From positions 1 to 26,845 of the IMG/VR virus record IMGVR_UViG_3300033148_002854: a DNA stretch of 26,845 nt. One strand, 5' to 3'. Under the pieces are notes generated by a model. That model saw nothing but the letters and a program-made list of their open reading frames with translations. It was not told the origin of the DNA and searched no databases. Source of the DNA: a virus. Below are positions 1-8,300 of the stretch, in pieces. Every line of letters starts with the position of its first letter. Position 1 is the first letter of the stretch. The position numbers were made by a program, and so were the translations under genes.

Positions 1-339
1 TATGTCATGCACTATTTCATGCGCATGATCTGCACGAGCAAATTCATGGGCTGTACCTTCAGCGGCTGCTTGAACTTCAAGTAATGCGCTCGGTGCAGCA
101 CAGTCAAGTGCATCAGCTCCATCTTCTGGGTCATGCGAATCTTTATGTGCGGCAGGTGCGGCAGGCGCTGCCCAAGTCGGAACACCTCCTGATAGGGTTA
201 ATACATTAGTATCAGACCCAATTCCAAGTCTTATAGGGGTATCGGCACCAGATGCATAAATAATATCCCCTGTTGTTGTAAGTAAAGCTTTTGTGATTAC
301 ATCATCTTCGTATGCTAATTTCTTCCATGTTACTGCCAT
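1..339 (-). CDS. Tail-fibre-like protein, N-terminal part (runs off the window)
   Basis: This is the first 113 codons of a gene that continues beyond base 1. The start is the ATG at 339, preceded by a strong Shine-Dalgarno (AAAAGGAG). The N-terminus (MAVTWKKLAYEDDVITKALL) leads into a segment that reads like a virion fibre: LTTTGDIIYASGADTP, then an Ala/Pro linker, then H-D-S-H-D-P-E-D-G-A-D-A-L and GTAHEFARADHAHEI. The last two resemble the His/Asp-rich motifs (D/G-A-D-x-L and A-R-x-D-H-x-H) that recur in phage tail fibres and tail-tip proteins. It lies at the distal end of the structural operon, where receptor-binding genes are usual. The receptor-binding C-terminus is not visible, so its specificity cannot be judged. 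Confidence 0.65.
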   Translation of the reverse strand, partial: MAVTWKKLAYEDDVITKALLTTTGDIIYASGADTPIRLGIGSDTNVLTLSGGVPTWAAPAAPAAHKDSHDPEDGADALDCAAPSALLEVQAAAEGTAHEFARADHAHEIVHDI

Positions 340-354
340 TTTTCTTCTCCTTTT

Positions 355-687
355 TTAAGTGTCTGAAGTACAGACATATATACTGTCGTCTATATCACTA
401 TAATACATTCCGCCCTGAGTGTCACTCAAAGCAGCCGCTCTTGGAACAAGAACCACTTCCGGGATAGAAGTGAGTCCATCATTTCCAAGAGTTACATCGT
501 CTAACCAATCGGTGATTTCTGAATATTCACTTATCCAATAATCTATCATTCCCCCTTTTAGATTCGCCCATGACAACCATCCGCTTACAGGCGTTCCTTC
601 AATATCATCTACAGTTATAAACCTGTCGGTGTCTGTCGGAGTTGTTACTTCGTTTGCAAGCTCGCTTAGTCTTTCGTCGTCAGCCAT
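355..687 (-). CDS. Small conserved tail/virion protein
   Basis: A 110-aa acidic protein with no signal peptide or membrane segment. The start ATG at 687 follows GGAGGC, which overlaps the stop of the upstream gene. The C-terminal part (VPRAAALSDTQGGMYYSDID, then SIYVCTSDT) matches a short pattern common in phage tail-fibre and tail-tip proteins, in which an 'x-L-S-D-x-x-G-G-x-Y-Y' strand pair is followed by 'x-x-Y-V-C-T'. No catalytic motif is visible. Its position between two small genes and a fibre gene suggests a tail accessory or fibre-associated subunit. This is inferred from context, not demonstrated. Confidence 0.6.
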   Translation of the reverse strand: MADDERLSELANEVTTPTDTDRFITVDDIEGTPVSGWLSWANLKGGMIDYWISEYSEITDWLDDVTLGNDGLTSIPEVVLVPRAAALSDTQGGMYYSDIDDSIYVCTSDT

Positions 688-1020
688 TTATGCCTCCGGT
701 ATTGCATCGTTTTTAATTTCCAATATTATCCTATCCCATACAAGACCGTCGTCGTGAGAATCATCATAAACTATAACCTCGACAACATCCCCAGAAGAAA
801 CGGCAAGGTCAAGCTCGTTTGGAAAGATTTCCACAGCCCCGCTTGCTGCGGTAACATCAAACCCACTTGCATTGTCTGTCGAATTGTAATAACTCCCGTT
901 GAATTTAATCTCAAATTTAGTAATCGTGTTCATTTCGGTTTCAGTAAGAGTTGTTCCGTTCTTTTCAAATGTGAGAGTAAAAGAATTGTCCCTGCCGTTA
1001 TAAGTTATTGCTTTTTCCAT
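688..1020 (-). CDS. Small phage tail/baseplate-type protein
   Basis: A 110-aa beta-rich protein. An ATG four codons upstream (1032) is in frame, but the AGAGG Shine-Dalgarno sits directly before the second ATG at 1020, so the second start is preferred. The upstream ATG also overlaps the stop of the preceding gene, so a start there by coupling cannot be excluded. The sequence alternates strand-like segments (FEIKFNGSYYNSTDN, GAVEIFPNELDL, VVEVIVYDDSHDDGLVWDR) and ends in an acidic tail. It looks like the small immunoglobulin- or jelly-roll-like proteins found next to phage fibre genes. No enzyme motif is visible and its exact function is unknown. Confidence 0.6.
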   Translation of the reverse strand: MEKAITYNGRDNSFTLTFEKNGTTLTETEMNTITKFEIKFNGSYYNSTDNASGFDVTAASGAVEIFPNELDLAVSSGDVVEVIVYDDSHDDGLVWDRIILEIKNDAIPEA

Positions 1021-1028
1021 AATTCCTC

Positions 1029-1277
1029 TCATGTAACTGTATAATCATCTTGTGTTGCAGTTACTCTTGTTATGTCTTGTGACGGTGAAGCGATTAAGCT
1101 GTCCTGTGAAACCTTTGATCTCATGATATTCTGGAACAGCGACAGTTCAAACAAGTCTTGAAATAATGATACTTTTAATTTATCCCTAGCACTGACGATT
1201 GAACGAAACTCCAGTATCAGCCTGCCACCGGACTCTAATAAAAAATACCCACCTGATTCAAGTCTTAGATATTTCAA
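1029..1277 (-). CDS. Small Glu-Ser-Gly-Gly repeat protein, TTG start
   Basis: An 82-aa frame starting at TTG 1277. The N-terminus holds a short repeat (LRLESGGYFLLESGGRLILE). 'LLLESG'-type repeats are common in small phage tail-region proteins. The rest contains loosely repeated SLFQD / SLFQN / KVSQD / ASPSQD / TATQD units about 10 residues apart. No Shine-Dalgarno lies at normal spacing before the TTG. The TTG overlaps the TGA of a 17-codon reading frame (1274-1327) that does have a strong ribosome site. Either the frame is translated by coupling/reinitiation at TTGA, or the two frames are one protein joined by a -1 shift or separated by a sequence error. Function unknown, probably tail. Confidence 0.55.
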   Translation of the reverse strand: MKYLRLESGGYFLLESGGRLILEFRSIVSARDKLKVSLFQDLFELSLFQNIMRSKVSQDSLIASPSQDITRVTATQDDYTVT

Positions 1278-1327
1278 TATACGCTCCCGGCTGATCCGGT
1301 TGTTTCTTCCATGATAATGTCTGCCAT
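1274..1327 (-). CDS. 17-codon leader ORF feeding the TTG-started gene
   Basis: ATG at 1327 follows TAAAGGAG at good spacing, the best ribosome site in this stretch. The peptide is MADIIMEETTGSAGSVY, then TGA. The TGA overlaps the TTG of the next frame (TTGA). The peptide reads like the natural N-terminus of a small phage tail protein, so it is probably either a coupling leader or the true start of the 82-aa protein reached by a -1 frame change. No canonical slippery heptamer is visible at the junction (GTATATTGAAA). Confidence 0.5.
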   Translation of the reverse strand: MADIIMEETTGSAGSVY

Positions 1328-1384
1328 TTTATTTCTCCTTTATTCTGTTGAATCTTATGTTAAAAGTTTTCTTTTAAGCATTAA

Positions 1385-4300
1385 TTAATTTTTCCTTTTT
1401 AAATATTGTATAATCAAATTAGTTCTTTGTTCTTCAAGTGCGCTGATTCTCTTTTTAATACTCGAAGTTTCTTTCCTTGATTTTAATTTATTTATCCGGC
1501 TACGGTAAGTATTCAGCTTGCCTTGAAACTTGTTTATCCTGTCGTATCGAGTCAGCTCTTTTCTGTGTTCTATTTTAAATTTTCTTTTGTTTTTTGTTTT
1601 GTCTAATTGATCTTTAACTTTTTTGAGCCGTTTCTTTTCTTTTGATAATCTGCGATCCCATAAATCACTTCTTTTATGTCTGCCTCTGCCAAAATGCCAA
1701 TAGCCTATTTTCCCTGCAAACGGAATTGAAGAAATTGTTTGGAGACCTTTTTCATCACCCGCTGTGACAATATCTTTTGTTAGAGAATCTATAAATTTAA
1801 AAGGCGGGAGTATCTGTTTTGCCATTGCGGACCCAACACCTTCTGTCCTCGCTTTCCATGTAACAAATTTTGAAATCCCGGCGATTCTTAAAATATTATC
1901 CACAACCCTATCGCTTAAGTCTGTTTTTCTTCCAAGAAAGAAATCTTTTAATTCATCCGCTCCTGCGTTCATTAAAACAAAAAACATTGAAAGTCTTACA
2001 AGATTTTTCAAGCCTTGTATTTTAGTAGCTTTATCAGGAGAATTGATTTTCTTAAAGACTTCATTCCTGTAAACATCAAATACTTTAATTGTAAAGGTTT
2101 TAAGCATATAAAATAAACGTCCATTACCACCAGATAAATATTTTTGTGGCATTTCTGATAACGCTACAGGCTGAAAATCAAGTAAGCGACTGTAAACTAA
2201 AAGCTTTACATTTTCAGTTATGTCTTTATTTAAAAGATCCTTGATAACTCCATTTGTTTCTCCCTCGAATACGTTTTTAATTGTCATTTTGAGTTTTGCA
2301 GGATTGGACTTAGCCATTTTCTGATACCGCTCTAAGGATGAATTTAATAAAGCCTCTTTTCCAATACTGTCTATTTTTTCAAGTCCCACCCATTTAAAAA
2401 CAAAATTAACAGCCTTGCCCAATGTTCCAGAATCTTCAAACTCTTGAGCAATTCTTTGTATCCCAACGTCTTCTTTCGTTACTTGTGACTTCCCTACAAC
2501 TGCTTTATATGCGTGTTTCAAGGCAGGGATAGCTCCTGTTTCATACATTGCCCATGCGGTATCCCCTATCTGCGTGATAGCGGATATAAATGATCCCATA
2601 GTATCAATATATGAAAGGTTTTTGTATGCCCTTACGATACCCCTCGTGCCTTGTTCATGAAAACGAGCATTTAAAATATCAATTAATGCCCTTTGGTCTT
2701 CTGGCTTAATTTCTTTCCTTATCAATAATTCATCAACATAAACTCCAATGTTATCTTGATAATCTCTTTGGTATTTATATCTTTCTAATTGTTGATTAAG
2801 CGCTGACGCATCTGCCCTTAATTGAGATAATTGATTATTCTTTGGGTCATTCTTTTCGAGTTCTCGTATTTTTTTATTTATTGAATTTGCAGCCTGTTTT
2901 ATTTTTGCTATTTCTTTTGGGATTTTCCCAAAGAATTTTCTGGCTTCAATTGCTTTTCTCATTGAATATATATGCTGTACTAATGCAGCGTCAGAATCCA
3001 TATAATATTTATTTAATTCCGCTGGGATAGTTTTTATTTTACGTTCTTTTGTTGCGCCTACTCCTCCAAGACCATAATGACCACTAACTATCATATTGCT
3101 TATCGCATCTGCCCTTTGATCAAGTGTCAGCTCACTGACATCCATCCCCGCATCATCAGCTTTTTGTTTAAGCATTCTTTGGATTACATCCCAATCCTTC
3201 CCTTTACCAATAGCTGTTAAGAACCCACGTTTATCTTTTAATACTCTCGGTGCATATTCTTCGATAAGCCCTATATCTAATCCAGAGTCCAACCCCTCTT
3301 TCCTTAAATCATCAAGCACTTTTCGATATTCTGCATATTCTTTTTCAAGTCCGTGTTTCTTAATTAATTCATTTATCTTTTCAACGTCTGAATTTTTCCT
3401 TGCATAATCCCAATCGGCATAATCGTTTTTATTCATGGAGGCTTTAGCTTTTTTCAAAAGAGGTTCAACTTTTTTATAATCTGTTGAACTTTTTGTTTCT
3501 GTGTCAAAACTAAGTTTTCTTATTTTCGCTTTGAGCTTTGGATTTATATTCCCAAGCCTAGTTGATATCGATCCTAAAAATTCATCGGCATATTGGCCAA
3601 TTTCTTCCAATACGATTGACATATTTACTTTTGCTTTTGTTTTTAATCCGATTGTGCTTTTCCGGTTTGCCTTATAGTCCGGCTTATCCCCCCAATACTC
3701 CTCAGTCAACTTCTGCAAAGGTGTCTTGCGGTCTTCCTGGGTCTGGAACAAAGGCATCCCTTCTCTTAAAGCCTTTGACTTCATCTCAGGGGTTATTGGA
3801 AGAGCGTGAAGTTTAATACCTTTGCTTGGATGCGACAAATTGGATAATAGTTCATCCACATCAAAAGCGCTTCCCCACTCTTTGACAAACGCATCTGTGT
3901 AATCTTCTGCGCCATCATCTAAAAGAAGATTGTTATTTTCATCAGTCCAATTTTTTTTAATATCTTCTATTTGGTCGTCGTCTAAATCTTCGTCTAAATA
4001 ATTTTCCCAATCAGGAACAACTCTTTCGTATTCTTCTTTGATTAAATCAATCTCCCCAACCTTAGCCTTGCCCCATGCTTTCTTGTTGAAGAACTTGTTT
4101 ACTACGTTTGGGAGGATTTTGTCGTAAAAACCAATCATGCCTTCTCCGCCTACTTTGAGATCAAGCCCTTGTAATTTCCCACTATCTTTTTCGGAGGTAA
4201 CAATTTTTTCTGCTATCTCTTTTCCAACAAAATCAGATATGCCATCTTTATCAAGGTTCGTTTTTTCAATCGACTCTCCTTGGTGTGGATAAGCAAATAA

Positions 4301-4609
4301 TGTATATTCCCCATCGCTTTCTTTTTGATATGTTATTTGGGATATCTGCTTACTCAAATCATACCGATCCGCTTGCTCGGCTCCCTGAGTCCATGCGACA
4401 GTATCAAAGTTTTCCTCCGCAGCAAGTCGCACTATTTTGCGCATTGCCAACATGACATACGCTTGAGTTTTCCCAACAAAGGGAGCATCTGGAACAGAGC
4501 TAACACCGGGCATATACTTTGAGGCTTCTGCCGGATTCATATCCAAAAGGATTTTTGTGAAATCATCCTTGTCATATGTAACACCATTATATTTATAAAC
4601 ACATGGCAT
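1385..4609 (-). CDS. Downstream half of a split large polyvalent virion protein
   Basis: A 1074-aa protein. Residues about 40-130 (PDAPF, then MLAMRKIVRLAAEENFDTVA, WTQG, QADRYDLSKQ) complete a domain whose first half ends the upstream 1829-aa gene. In phage polyvalent proteins the two parts normally sit in one chain. Residues about 150-290 include an 'I-T-P-E-M-K-x-K-A-L-x-E-G-M-P-L-F-Q' segment typical of these proteins. Residues 300-670 are helical, about 660-900 form a conserved region with hydrophobic helices (SYIDTMGSFISAITQIGDTA; LSMFFVLMNAGADEL), and 960-1074 is a highly basic coiled coil. Polyvalent proteins of this type are thought to be packed in the virion and delivered into the host. 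Translation starts at ATG 4609 with AGAAGG 7 nt upstream; both appear to be supplied by the HNH insertion. The native frame would have continued from the upstream gene. Confidence 0.75.
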   Translation of the reverse strand: MPCVYKYNGVTYDKDDFTKILLDMNPAEASKYMPGVSSVPDAPFVGKTQAYVMLAMRKIVRLAAEENFDTVAWTQGAEQADRYDLSKQISQITYQKESDGEYTLFAYPHQGESIEKTNLDKDGISDFVGKEIAEKIVTSEKDSGKLQGLDLKVGGEGMIGFYDKILPNVVNKFFNKKAWGKAKVGEIDLIKEEYERVVPDWENYLDEDLDDDQIEDIKKNWTDENNNLLLDDGAEDYTDAFVKEWGSAFDVDELLSNLSHPSKGIKLHALPITPEMKSKALREGMPLFQTQEDRKTPLQKLTEEYWGDKPDYKANRKSTIGLKTKAKVNMSIVLEEIGQYADEFLGSISTRLGNINPKLKAKIRKLSFDTETKSSTDYKKVEPLLKKAKASMNKNDYADWDYARKNSDVEKINELIKKHGLEKEYAEYRKVLDDLRKEGLDSGLDIGLIEEYAPRVLKDKRGFLTAIGKGKDWDVIQRMLKQKADDAGMDVSELTLDQRADAISNMIVSGHYGLGGVGATKERKIKTIPAELNKYYMDSDAALVQHIYSMRKAIEARKFFGKIPKEIAKIKQAANSINKKIRELEKNDPKNNQLSQLRADASALNQQLERYKYQRDYQDNIGVYVDELLIRKEIKPEDQRALIDILNARFHEQGTRGIVRAYKNLSYIDTMGSFISAITQIGDTAWAMYETGAIPALKHAYKAVVGKSQVTKEDVGIQRIAQEFEDSGTLGKAVNFVFKWVGLEKIDSIGKEALLNSSLERYQKMAKSNPAKLKMTIKNVFEGETNGVIKDLLNKDITENVKLLVYSRLLDFQPVALSEMPQKYLSGGNGRLFYMLKTFTIKVFDVYRNEVFKKINSPDKATKIQGLKNLVRLSMFFVLMNAGADELKDFFLGRKTDLSDRVVDNILRIAGISKFVTWKARTEGVGSAMAKQILPPFKFIDSLTKDIVTAGDEKGLQTISSIPFAGKIGYWHFGRGRHKRSDLWDRRLSKEKKRLKKVKDQLDKTKNKRKFKIEHRKELTRYDRINKFQGKLNTYRSRINKLKSRKETSSIKKRISALEEQRTNLIIQYLKRKN

Positions 4610-4616
4610 AGCGATA

Positions 4617-4622
4617 CCTTCT
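4617..4622 (-). promoter_or_regulatory. Ribosome binding site rescuing the downstream gene half
   Basis: On the minus strand AGAAGG lies 7 nt before ATG 4609. It falls inside the inferred HNH insertion, so the insertion gives the severed half its own translation start. Confidence 0.6.
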
Positions 4623-4632
4623 TATGAATAGC

Positions 4633-4661
4633 TTGACACATAATGCTTTTTTGTGTAATAT
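4633..4661 (+). promoter_or_regulatory. Sigma70-like promoter of the HNH gene (leaderless)
   Basis: A perfect -35 TTGACA (4633-4638) is followed after 15 nt by TGTAAT (4654-4659), or after 17 nt by TAATAT (4656-4661). Either -10 places the predicted start of transcription at about 4665-4669, on or next to ATG 4668. The mRNA would therefore have almost no leader and no Shine-Dalgarno. Confidence 0.6.
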
Positions 4662-4667
4662 GTGTAT

Positions 4668-5333
4668 ATGGTTAATAAAAAATGTAAAAATTGCGGTAAA
4701 ATTTTCAGAACATATCCAGGACAAACCAAACGAACTCTTTGTTCTATTGAATGCCTTAATGCTTTCCGTGAAAAAAGTAGTAAGAAAATAGACAAGGTGT
4801 GTCTTTTTTGTAACGAAAAATTCAAAACATACCCATCTAAGCCAGACAAAAAGTATTGCTCCCGATCGTGCTATATAGCTGACACAGGAAAAGAAAGAGC
4901 TGCCCATATGAGAAGAATGAGAAAACCTTCCCGTTCTTGGAATTTTGCTGGCACATTTATTTATTGCGAGCAATGTGGGATTAAAAAGTTCTTCCCTCCA
5001 AGAGACATAAAAAGAGGTAGAAAATATTGCTCCCAAAAATGTGCGATAATTGCCAGTAGGAATGGGAAAACAAAAGCCCCTGCACTTACCATCAACGGTG
5101 TGATAAAATACGAACATACATGGATTGTAGAAGAATCTATTGGAAGAAAAATGAGTAGTGACGAAGTGTGCCATCACATAGACACAGATTTCCGAAACAA
5201 TGATAAGAACAACTTGTGCGTTTTGACAAGAGGCGAGCACACACAACTGCATAATCACCACAGGCATCACGGTGTCCTTTGGAATAGAGATGAGATCAAA
5301 GAAATGTTCCCAAATTGTATTTTCCTTGTTTAA
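4668..5333 (+). CDS. HNH homing endonuclease with zinc-ribbon DNA-binding repeats
   Basis: A 221-aa protein from ATG 4668; a GTG two codons upstream is in frame but overlaps the promoter. Three Cys pairs-of-pairs follow in order: CKNCGKIF...LCSIEC, CLFCNEKF...YCSRSC and CEQCGIKK...YCSQKC. They are probable zinc-binding DNA-recognition modules. Residues about 145-205 hold the HNH nuclease core: Y-E-H-T-W at the start, VCHHIDTDFRNNDKNNLCVL with the His-His and Asn residues, and EHTQLHNHH with the final His. All expected catalytic residues look present. The gene is antisense to the phage operon, inserted in the giant polyvalent gene. Its TAA (5331-5333) overlaps the TAA of the convergent upstream half (5330-5332). 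It is likely to cut uninterrupted alleles of its host gene. Confidence 0.9.
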   Translation: MVNKKCKNCGKIFRTYPGQTKRTLCSIECLNAFREKSSKKIDKVCLFCNEKFKTYPSKPDKKYCSRSCYIADTGKERAAHMRRMRKPSRSWNFAGTFIYCEQCGIKKFFPPRDIKRGRKYCSQKCAIIASRNGKTKAPALTINGVIKYEHTWIVEESIGRKMSSDEVCHHIDTDFRNNDKNNLCVLTRGEHTQLHNHHRHHGVLWNRDEIKEMFPNCIFLV

Positions 5334-8300
5334 CATACCTCTTCTAAAACTCCTGCTTTTTCCATAGATTTGACTATATCTTTAAAGTTCATTGTAACAC
5401 TTTTGTCTATATTTTTCACTTGTTTTCGATGCTCAGCATTAAAATCACTCTGCAGCTCTTCTATATGCAGCACTCTCTTACCGTCAACGGTTCTTTCTGA
5501 TAGCCTGACATGGGCAAGGATATTGGGTTCATCGTAGTGGGGGCCTTTGAAGGATTCACCCCTTATCTCTTGTTGCGCTAAATGTTTTGCACCAATCAAT
5601 GAACGTTGCGTTTGGCCTAAAACTCCATCTTTTTCAAAAACATAAAAAGTTCCATCGGCTTCTTTTTGAATCCTAAAATTTCTATCACCAGCTTTTGAAT
5701 CCCAAACGGTTGTGCCTTTTTGCGCTGAAAAAGATTCTTTCCATGCTAATTTTTGTATTGGCAGCGTCAGCAACATCTCTTTATAGTTTTCACCGCCTGC
5801 TAATTGATATTGTGAGAATTTGGTTGCATTACTACTATCCGTGAACTCCTTTTCCGATTTCCTAAATTTCTTCCCAAGTTCCACTAAACGGGTTTCTTTC
5901 CCTAAATCCCATCTTTCCACCCAATCTTCATTGTTGACAATAGCGCTAACGGCTTCTCCCATATCTGAAAATCCAAGAAGGTCAACATTCCGTAGCAATA
6001 CGGCAAGCTCTTTTGTTTCCTCTTCCGAAAGTCGAGTCTTGGCTTTACCCTTCACAATTTCCTTAACAACCACCCGATTCTCATTCAGATAATCCACAAC
6101 CTCTTGTTTCGTGACTTTCTTCTGACCTTCAAGCCATGGGACAATACCTGTCCAATAGACCTCATCCGATTTAACGCCAAGCTGTTTAAACTTATTACTT
6201 TTTAAAAGCTGTATCCATTGTTTAGCTGGCATAGCTTTCTGGCTTACGGTGTCAACGGCTTTCTCAAGGGCTGAGTACCATTTTTCGGCTGCTTGCTCAA
6301 AAGCGGGAGTTTTTGTTTGGATTTTCCCTTCCTTCCCGTATATCTTTCCTGTCTCAACGCTTTTGGCTATCTTACGAATCGAAGAACGTCCAATGTATCT
6401 AATGCTATCTAAAAAATCTAAAACCTTTTCTACAAGCCTTCCAAGGCGTGTGCCACGGTATTCCTTCCTGAGTTTTAGAATAGTTGCAAAAGTGTTCGCT
6501 TCGTCTTCCTCGTTTGCTACCTTCCTGTCTTTCAGAGTGCTTTTGTTATAACCGAACTTACCGTTTCTAATCAGCTTGTTCATTTCGGCTCTTAAAGCTA
6601 ATCTGTCTCCGGGTAGGATAAGTTTCGCCTCTTTGAGCCAATGGTAAACTTCATGAGAAAGTGTTTGCGGATCTGCTATGTCCTGGTTCAAAAGAATATT
6701 CCCACTCTGATACCCACCAAGGATTGTGCCTTTTTTGCCCATCCTACCGGTATCGATAGCATACTGTATCATTCCGTCAGGCATTTGCTTAACGTTTGTT
6801 ATTCTAAGCCCCATGCCGTTTTTCATGCGGATTGAGATACTACCGTCAGGAGACAAGAAGACTTCCTGGTTAGGAAATTGAGCTTGGATATCAGATAGAG
6901 TTACGCCCTCGCCGGGCGTAGCATCTGTTTGAAGATAAATATTTGGCTCTGTTACGCCATATGTCCCTATATTTTTATCAGATTTCATCTGTGTGCTATC
7001 AAAAATAATATAATGATCTGCAATTCTCCCAGACCCCCAATCTGCATTATCATCAAGGTTTTTAATAATCACACCATCGTTGTTATTATCCTGTGCTTTT
7101 TTAATGGCATCGTGTATCTCATCTTGGAAATCTAAAAAGCGGCCACCTTCTGCATCTATAATAACAGGATTTTCAATCTGTAAATACCCAGACATTACCC
7201 TTGAACCTTCTAAGTGTTTCCCGCTTTGTTCAAGTTTCTCAGCAGCTTCCATAGCAGCAACAGATTCATCCCATTTCTTTTCCCGTTCAAGATCTTGTGA
7301 TTTATCTATTAAATCCTGCACAGCACGTTCTCCGGCAAAATCAGCATAACCTTGAGCAGTCTCATAGTTATCCACAAAAAAGAATCCGGCCAAAGCACTT
7401 CTTGATTTAGTCGCCTTGCCTAAAAATTCATTCATAAAAATACTGAATTTTTTATTTGTCCCATGGTGAACAAGCAGCGGGTTCCCATCTTTATCGACAA
7501 CCTTTGATTTGCCAAACCATTTTTTGAAAGCCTTGGTTTCTGTCTGCTTCCGGTCTTCCGTGGTTGCAAGTTTTGTCTCAGGTCGCCTGAACATAGTTTC
7601 TCTAATTCGATAATCTTTATTCCTGCCTTTATTTTCAACAAAACCAAACCGCTTATAAAATTTCTTAAGCCTACTAACAGAAGATGCCCCGTAATCTTTA
7701 GATGGTGTTAGGACTATTTTCTGACCTGTCCTGTCTGCATATCCGACAAGTTCTTTCATAGCCTTTGTACCAACACCCGTTTTCCTTTCGCCTTTAGGAA
7801 CACGAATTTCTGATAAAGTTATTATACCGTTTTTCTCACTGATAAAATTATCAATGCCTTTTAATTTCCAACTATCACTAATTTTTTTGATGGTTGTTCT
7901 GTCTTCCGTAGTTGCAAATTTGGGTTCTTTCTTTAGGATTTTACCTGTAGCTGAAAACATTTCTTTCTGTCCAGTTTTGTCCTGCATGAAATCTTCGCCA
8001 AGATCAAGAGATTCCTGAACTTCTGATATTTTTTTCTCGGGTGCTTTCTTAATCCCTTCAATAATAACTTCGTCAAACGAATCAACTTCTTTTTTCACAC
8101 CATCCATTAAAATTACTTCGCCCTGTTTATTTTCTCCCTTGACTTCCCATTCATCTTTAACGCCGTCAACAGTTCCTATGAACTTATCTCCCTTATTAAG
8201 CTCGGCTACAGTAACATTAGCTCCTCCTAATGGGTCATATCCTTTCGCTTCAAGATCCGCTGCTTCATCAGAAACGAACTCCCCTGTTTGCCCGGCGTAT

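Larger units (their letters stand above)
4601..5332 (+). mobile_element. HNH endonuclease insertion splitting the giant virion gene
   Basis: The gene to the right ends ...GAA GAG GTA TGT TAA (Val-Cys-stop). The gene to the left begins ATG CCA TGT GTT TAT (Met-Pro-Cys-Val-Tyr). Deleting 732 bp (exactly 244 codons) between the two in-frame TGT codons gives ...EEVCVYKYNGV... with no frame break. The flanks share only ATGT. The insert holds the HNH gene on the + strand with about 65 bp to spare, too little for a group I or II intron, so it is best read as a free-standing homing-endonuclease insertion. Exact ends are inferred within a few bases. Confidence 0.65.

Noticed and set aside
1360-1377. 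TTAAAAG-AAAA-CTTTTAA palindrome between two genes, as a terminator
   Set aside because: The stem is entirely weak A/T pairs but one, and no T-run follows on the minus strand.
4601-5332. Group I intron or intein carrying the HNH gene
   Set aside because: The HNH gene is antisense and fills nearly all of the 732 bp, so there is no space for a ribozyme core. No intein splice motifs are present, and the flanking frames have a stop and a new start.
4593-5336. Long minus-strand frame (247 aa) opposite the HNH gene
   Set aside because: The + strand product has three zinc ribbons and a complete HNH core. The minus frame is Phe/Ser-rich, matches nothing, and is the usual shadow of a coding strand.
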